A DNA stretch of 64,000 nucleotides from Pseudomonas sp. MRSN 12121. GTDB lineage: Bacteria; Pseudomonadota; Gammaproteobacteria; Pseudomonadales; Pseudomonadaceae. Under the pieces are notes generated by a model that worked only from the letters and a program-made list of their open reading frames with translations, had not been told where the DNA came from and did no database searches. The position numbers and the translations under genes were made by a program. The stretch lies in assembly GCF_000931465.1 (NCBI RefSeq), contig NZ_CP010892.1, positions 4,487,388-4,551,387 on the forward strand, read 5' to 3'. The stretch's first letter is position 1. The number at the start of each line of letters is the position of its first letter. This document shows, piece after piece, positions 62,038-64,000 of this stretch.

Positions 62038-62943
62038 ATGCTCAATTACCGCCAACTGCATTATTTCTGGGTAGTCGCCAAGACCGGCAGCATCGTCCGC
62101 GCCTGCGAGCAACTGAACCTGACCCCGCAAACCGTCAGCGGCCAGATTACGCTGCTCGAACACACCTACGGCATCGAGCTGTTTCGCCGGGTCGGCCGGC
62201 AACTGGAGCTGACCGAGGCCGGACGCCAGGCCCTGCCCTACGCCGAACAGATGTTCCAGCTGGGCGGCGAGCTGGAGGCCATGCTGCAGGCCCGCCCCAA
62301 CGAACAGCAGATCCTGTTTCGAGTCGGCGTGGCCGACGTAGTGCCCAAATCCATCGTCTATCGCCTGATCGCGCCGACCATGGAACTGAGCGAGCCAATC
62401 CGCATCACCTGCCGCGAAGACAAACTCGAGCGCCTGCTGGCCGACCTGGCCATCCAGCGCCTGGACCTGGTGATCTCCGACAGCCCCATGCCGTCGCATC
62501 TGGATATCAAGGGTTATAGCCAGAAACTCGGCGAGTGCGGTATCAGCTTCTTTGCCACCCAGGAGCTGGCCGAACGCTACGGGAAGGATTTTCCCCAGAG
62601 CCTGCAAGGCGCCCCGCTGCTGATTCCCGGGCAGGAAACCGTGGTACGCAGCCGCCTGCTGCGCTGGCTGGCCGAGCAGCAGATCCAGCCGAGGATCATC
62701 GGCGAATTCGACGACAGCGCCCTGATGCAGGCATTCGGCCAGTCCGGCAGCGGGATCTTTATCGGCCCCAGCGTGATCGCCGACGAGGTGACGCGCCAAT
62801 ACGGCGTGCAATTGATCGGCCAGACCGACGCGGTCAGCGAGTCGTTCTATGCCATTTCGGTCGAGCGCAAGGTCAAGCACCCCGGCATCGTGGCGATCAC
62901 CGAAGGCGCCCGCCGCGAGTTGTTCACCGCGATGGGCGCCTGA
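62038..62943 (+). CDS. nhaR: LysR-family regulator NhaR
   Basis: The 301-residue protein starts MLNYRQLHYFWVVAKTGS, the typical NhaR beginning, followed by LTPQTVSGQITLLEHTYGIELFRR and a substrate domain. NhaR activates the Na+/H+ antiporter gene nhaA in enterobacteria; in Pseudomonas it stands alone, and its target is uncertain. Convergent with the MFS gene. Confidence 0.85.
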   Translation: MLNYRQLHYFWVVAKTGSIVRACEQLNLTPQTVSGQITLLEHTYGIELFRRVGRQLELTEAGRQALPYAEQMFQLGGELEAMLQARPNEQQILFRVGVADVVPKSIVYRLIAPTMELSEPIRITCREDKLERLLADLAIQRLDLVISDSPMPSHLDIKGYSQKLGECGISFFATQELAERYGKDFPQSLQGAPLLIPGQETVVRSRLLRWLAEQQIQPRIIGEFDDSALMQAFGQSGSGIFIGPSVIADEVTRQYGVQLIGQTDAVSESFYAISVERKVKHPGIVAITEGARRELFTAMGA

Positions 62944-62950
62944 GGCCAGG

Positions 62951-64000
62951 TCAGGCGCAGCTGGCCTGTGGCTTGAGGGTCATCAGCAGCGACGCCAGCA
63001 GGATCGAGAGCAGGATGAAACCGGCGGCGGCAAACCCCAGGCTGCCCAGCCCCAGGCTGTCGATCACCCGCCCGCCGACCATCGCGCCCAGGCCGATTCC
63101 CAGGTTGGCCCCGGCGATATTCAGCGAAGCGGCGAACGCCGGCGCTTCGGGCGCGGCCTTGATCAGGCGGACATGGCTGACCAGAAACAGCGCCGCCTGG
63201 GTCACGCCCCAGATCCCCATGGCCGCGGCCAACCCCAGGGGCGAATGAATGCTCGGCACCAGCGCCAGCATGCCGCCGATCATCAAGGCGCAGAAGCCCA
63301 TGGACGCCAGCAATGGGTGGCGATCCACCGCGCGGCCGCCCAGCGAATTGCCCAGCAGCCCTACCGCACCGAACCCCATCAGGCACCAGCCGACCAGCGT
63401 GCCATCGAAGCCGGCCAGGCGCTCGAGGATATCCGCCAGGTAGGTGTAGGCGGTGAACATGCCGCTGAACACCAGGATCGACAGCAGTACGTGCCCCTGC
63501 ATCAACGGGCTGCGCAGGATGCCGAACTGCGAGCGCAGGCTGGCCTGCTCGTTGTGCACGCGGGTCTGCGGCAGATAGACGTACAGCAGCAACGCCTTGG
63601 CAAAGGCCACCAGCGCCAGGATGGCGAAAGCGCTGCGCCAGCCGAACGCGTCGGAAATCAGCGTGCCCACCGGAATCCCGAACACCGTGGCGCAGACGAT
63701 ACCGAAGCCGATCTTGGCGATGGCGCGCCCGGCATAGTCCGGACCGACGATATCCACCGCGGTTTCACTGGCCAGGGCCCAGAACACTGGCAACCCCAGC
63801 GCGGGGATCAGGCGCGCCACGGCCATCACCCAGATATTCGGCGCCAGCGCCGCCAGCGTGTTGGCCAGGCCGAACATCACCAGCACCGAAATGAACAGGC
63901 GCTTGCGCGGGAAACGGGCGAAATAGGCCGTCAGGAACGGCCCGAACGCCGCGACGGTAAAGGCGAACAGCGTCACCAGCAGGCCGGCCTGGGGAATGCT
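62951..64000 (-). CDS. MFS transporter, AraJ-like (5' partial at the window end)
   Basis: The frame is open to base 64000 and the start is outside the window; at least 349 residues are visible. Membrane segments and motif (ARLIPALGLPVFWALASETAVDIVGPDYAGRAIAKIGFG and TLISDAFGWRSAFAILALVAFAKALLL) place it with the AraJ/YdhP/SotB exporters. Substrate unknown. It ends just before nhaR's end, in convergent orientation. Confidence 0.88.
   Translation of the reverse strand, partial: SIPQAGLLVTLFAFTVAAFGPFLTAYFARFPRKRLFISVLVMFGLANTLAALAPNIWVMAVARLIPALGLPVFWALASETAVDIVGPDYAGRAIAKIGFGIVCATVFGIPVGTLISDAFGWRSAFAILALVAFAKALLLYVYLPQTRVHNEQASLRSQFGILRSPLMQGHVLLSILVFSGMFTAYTYLADILERLAGFDGTLVGWCLMGFGAVGLLGNSLGGRAVDRHPLLASMGFCALMIGGMLALVPSIHSPLGLAAAMGIWGVTQAALFLVSHVRLIKAAPEAPAFAASLNIAGANLGIGLGAMVGGRVIDSLGLGSLGFAAAGFILLSILLASLLMTLKPQASCA

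Overview
The window is ordinary-to-interesting chromosome of a Pseudomonas, most likely of the fluorescens group (P. protegens, P. chlororaphis or P. fluorescens type). Support: high G+C, the block hupB - lon - clpX - clpP - tig - tRNAs - folD, a complete leucine/isovalerate (liu) cluster, a Fur-boxed PrrF-type sRNA, a Crc-sequestering sRNA with a sigma-54 promoter, and the typical TCGCGGGCAAG-type palindromic repeats between genes. No prophage, insertion sequence, CRISPR array or defence island was recognised. Both ends cut a gene.

Layout. 1-892: 3' part of a PstS-like/OmpA fusion. 978-3334: an acyl-CoA dehydrogenase with a divergent LysR regulator. 3445-13069: liuR, liuE, a CrcY-like sRNA, a divergent acyl-CoA synthetase, then liuABCD; palindromic sites in front of liuR and liuA suggest one MerR-type regulon. 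13126-14502: a CI/LexA-like repressor that has lost both protease residues, an array of three phased operator-like sites, a DUF6124 gene and PrrF. 14770-17714: an M14 carboxypeptidase and a divergent HxlR/MFS pair with paired dyads. 17728-20798: cytochrome b561, a catalase-like peroxidase, an ECF sigma factor and its anti-sigma, with mirror-image ECF-type promoters between the two halves. 20827-27408: a seven-gene Csu-type chaperone-usher pilus operon. 27610-31024: a ZapE-like ATPase, an LRR-kinase fusion and a YebC-family protein.

31145-38189 is a 2-aminoethylphosphonate (AEP) locus: FAD oxidoreductase, OPA/MFS transporter, two LysR regulators, phnW and phnX. 38366-47939 holds cytochrome b, a D-cysteine desulfhydrase-like PLP enzyme, fadH, a nitrilase-fold protein lacking its catalytic Cys, an AraC regulator, a 28-residue ORF, a DUF2242 lipoprotein and a LysR/MFS pair. 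47994-56515 is the protein quality-control block (ppiD, hupB, lon, clpX, clpP, tig), with a decayed tRNA-Asp between ppiD and hupB. 56934-64000 carries tRNA-Leu, tRNA-His and tRNA-Arg, folD, pbpG, a lipoprotein of the PA2778 peptidase family lacking Cys and His, a small membrane protein, a lipoprotein with a TerC gene, nhaR and a truncated MFS gene.

The observations most worth a second look are regulatory or concern degenerate enzymes: the protease-dead repressor with its operator array, the mirror-image ECF promoters, the HxlR dyads, the pseudo-tRNA-Asp, and two pseudo-enzymes that keep their fold but lack nucleophiles. I did not see a clearly new multi-gene system.
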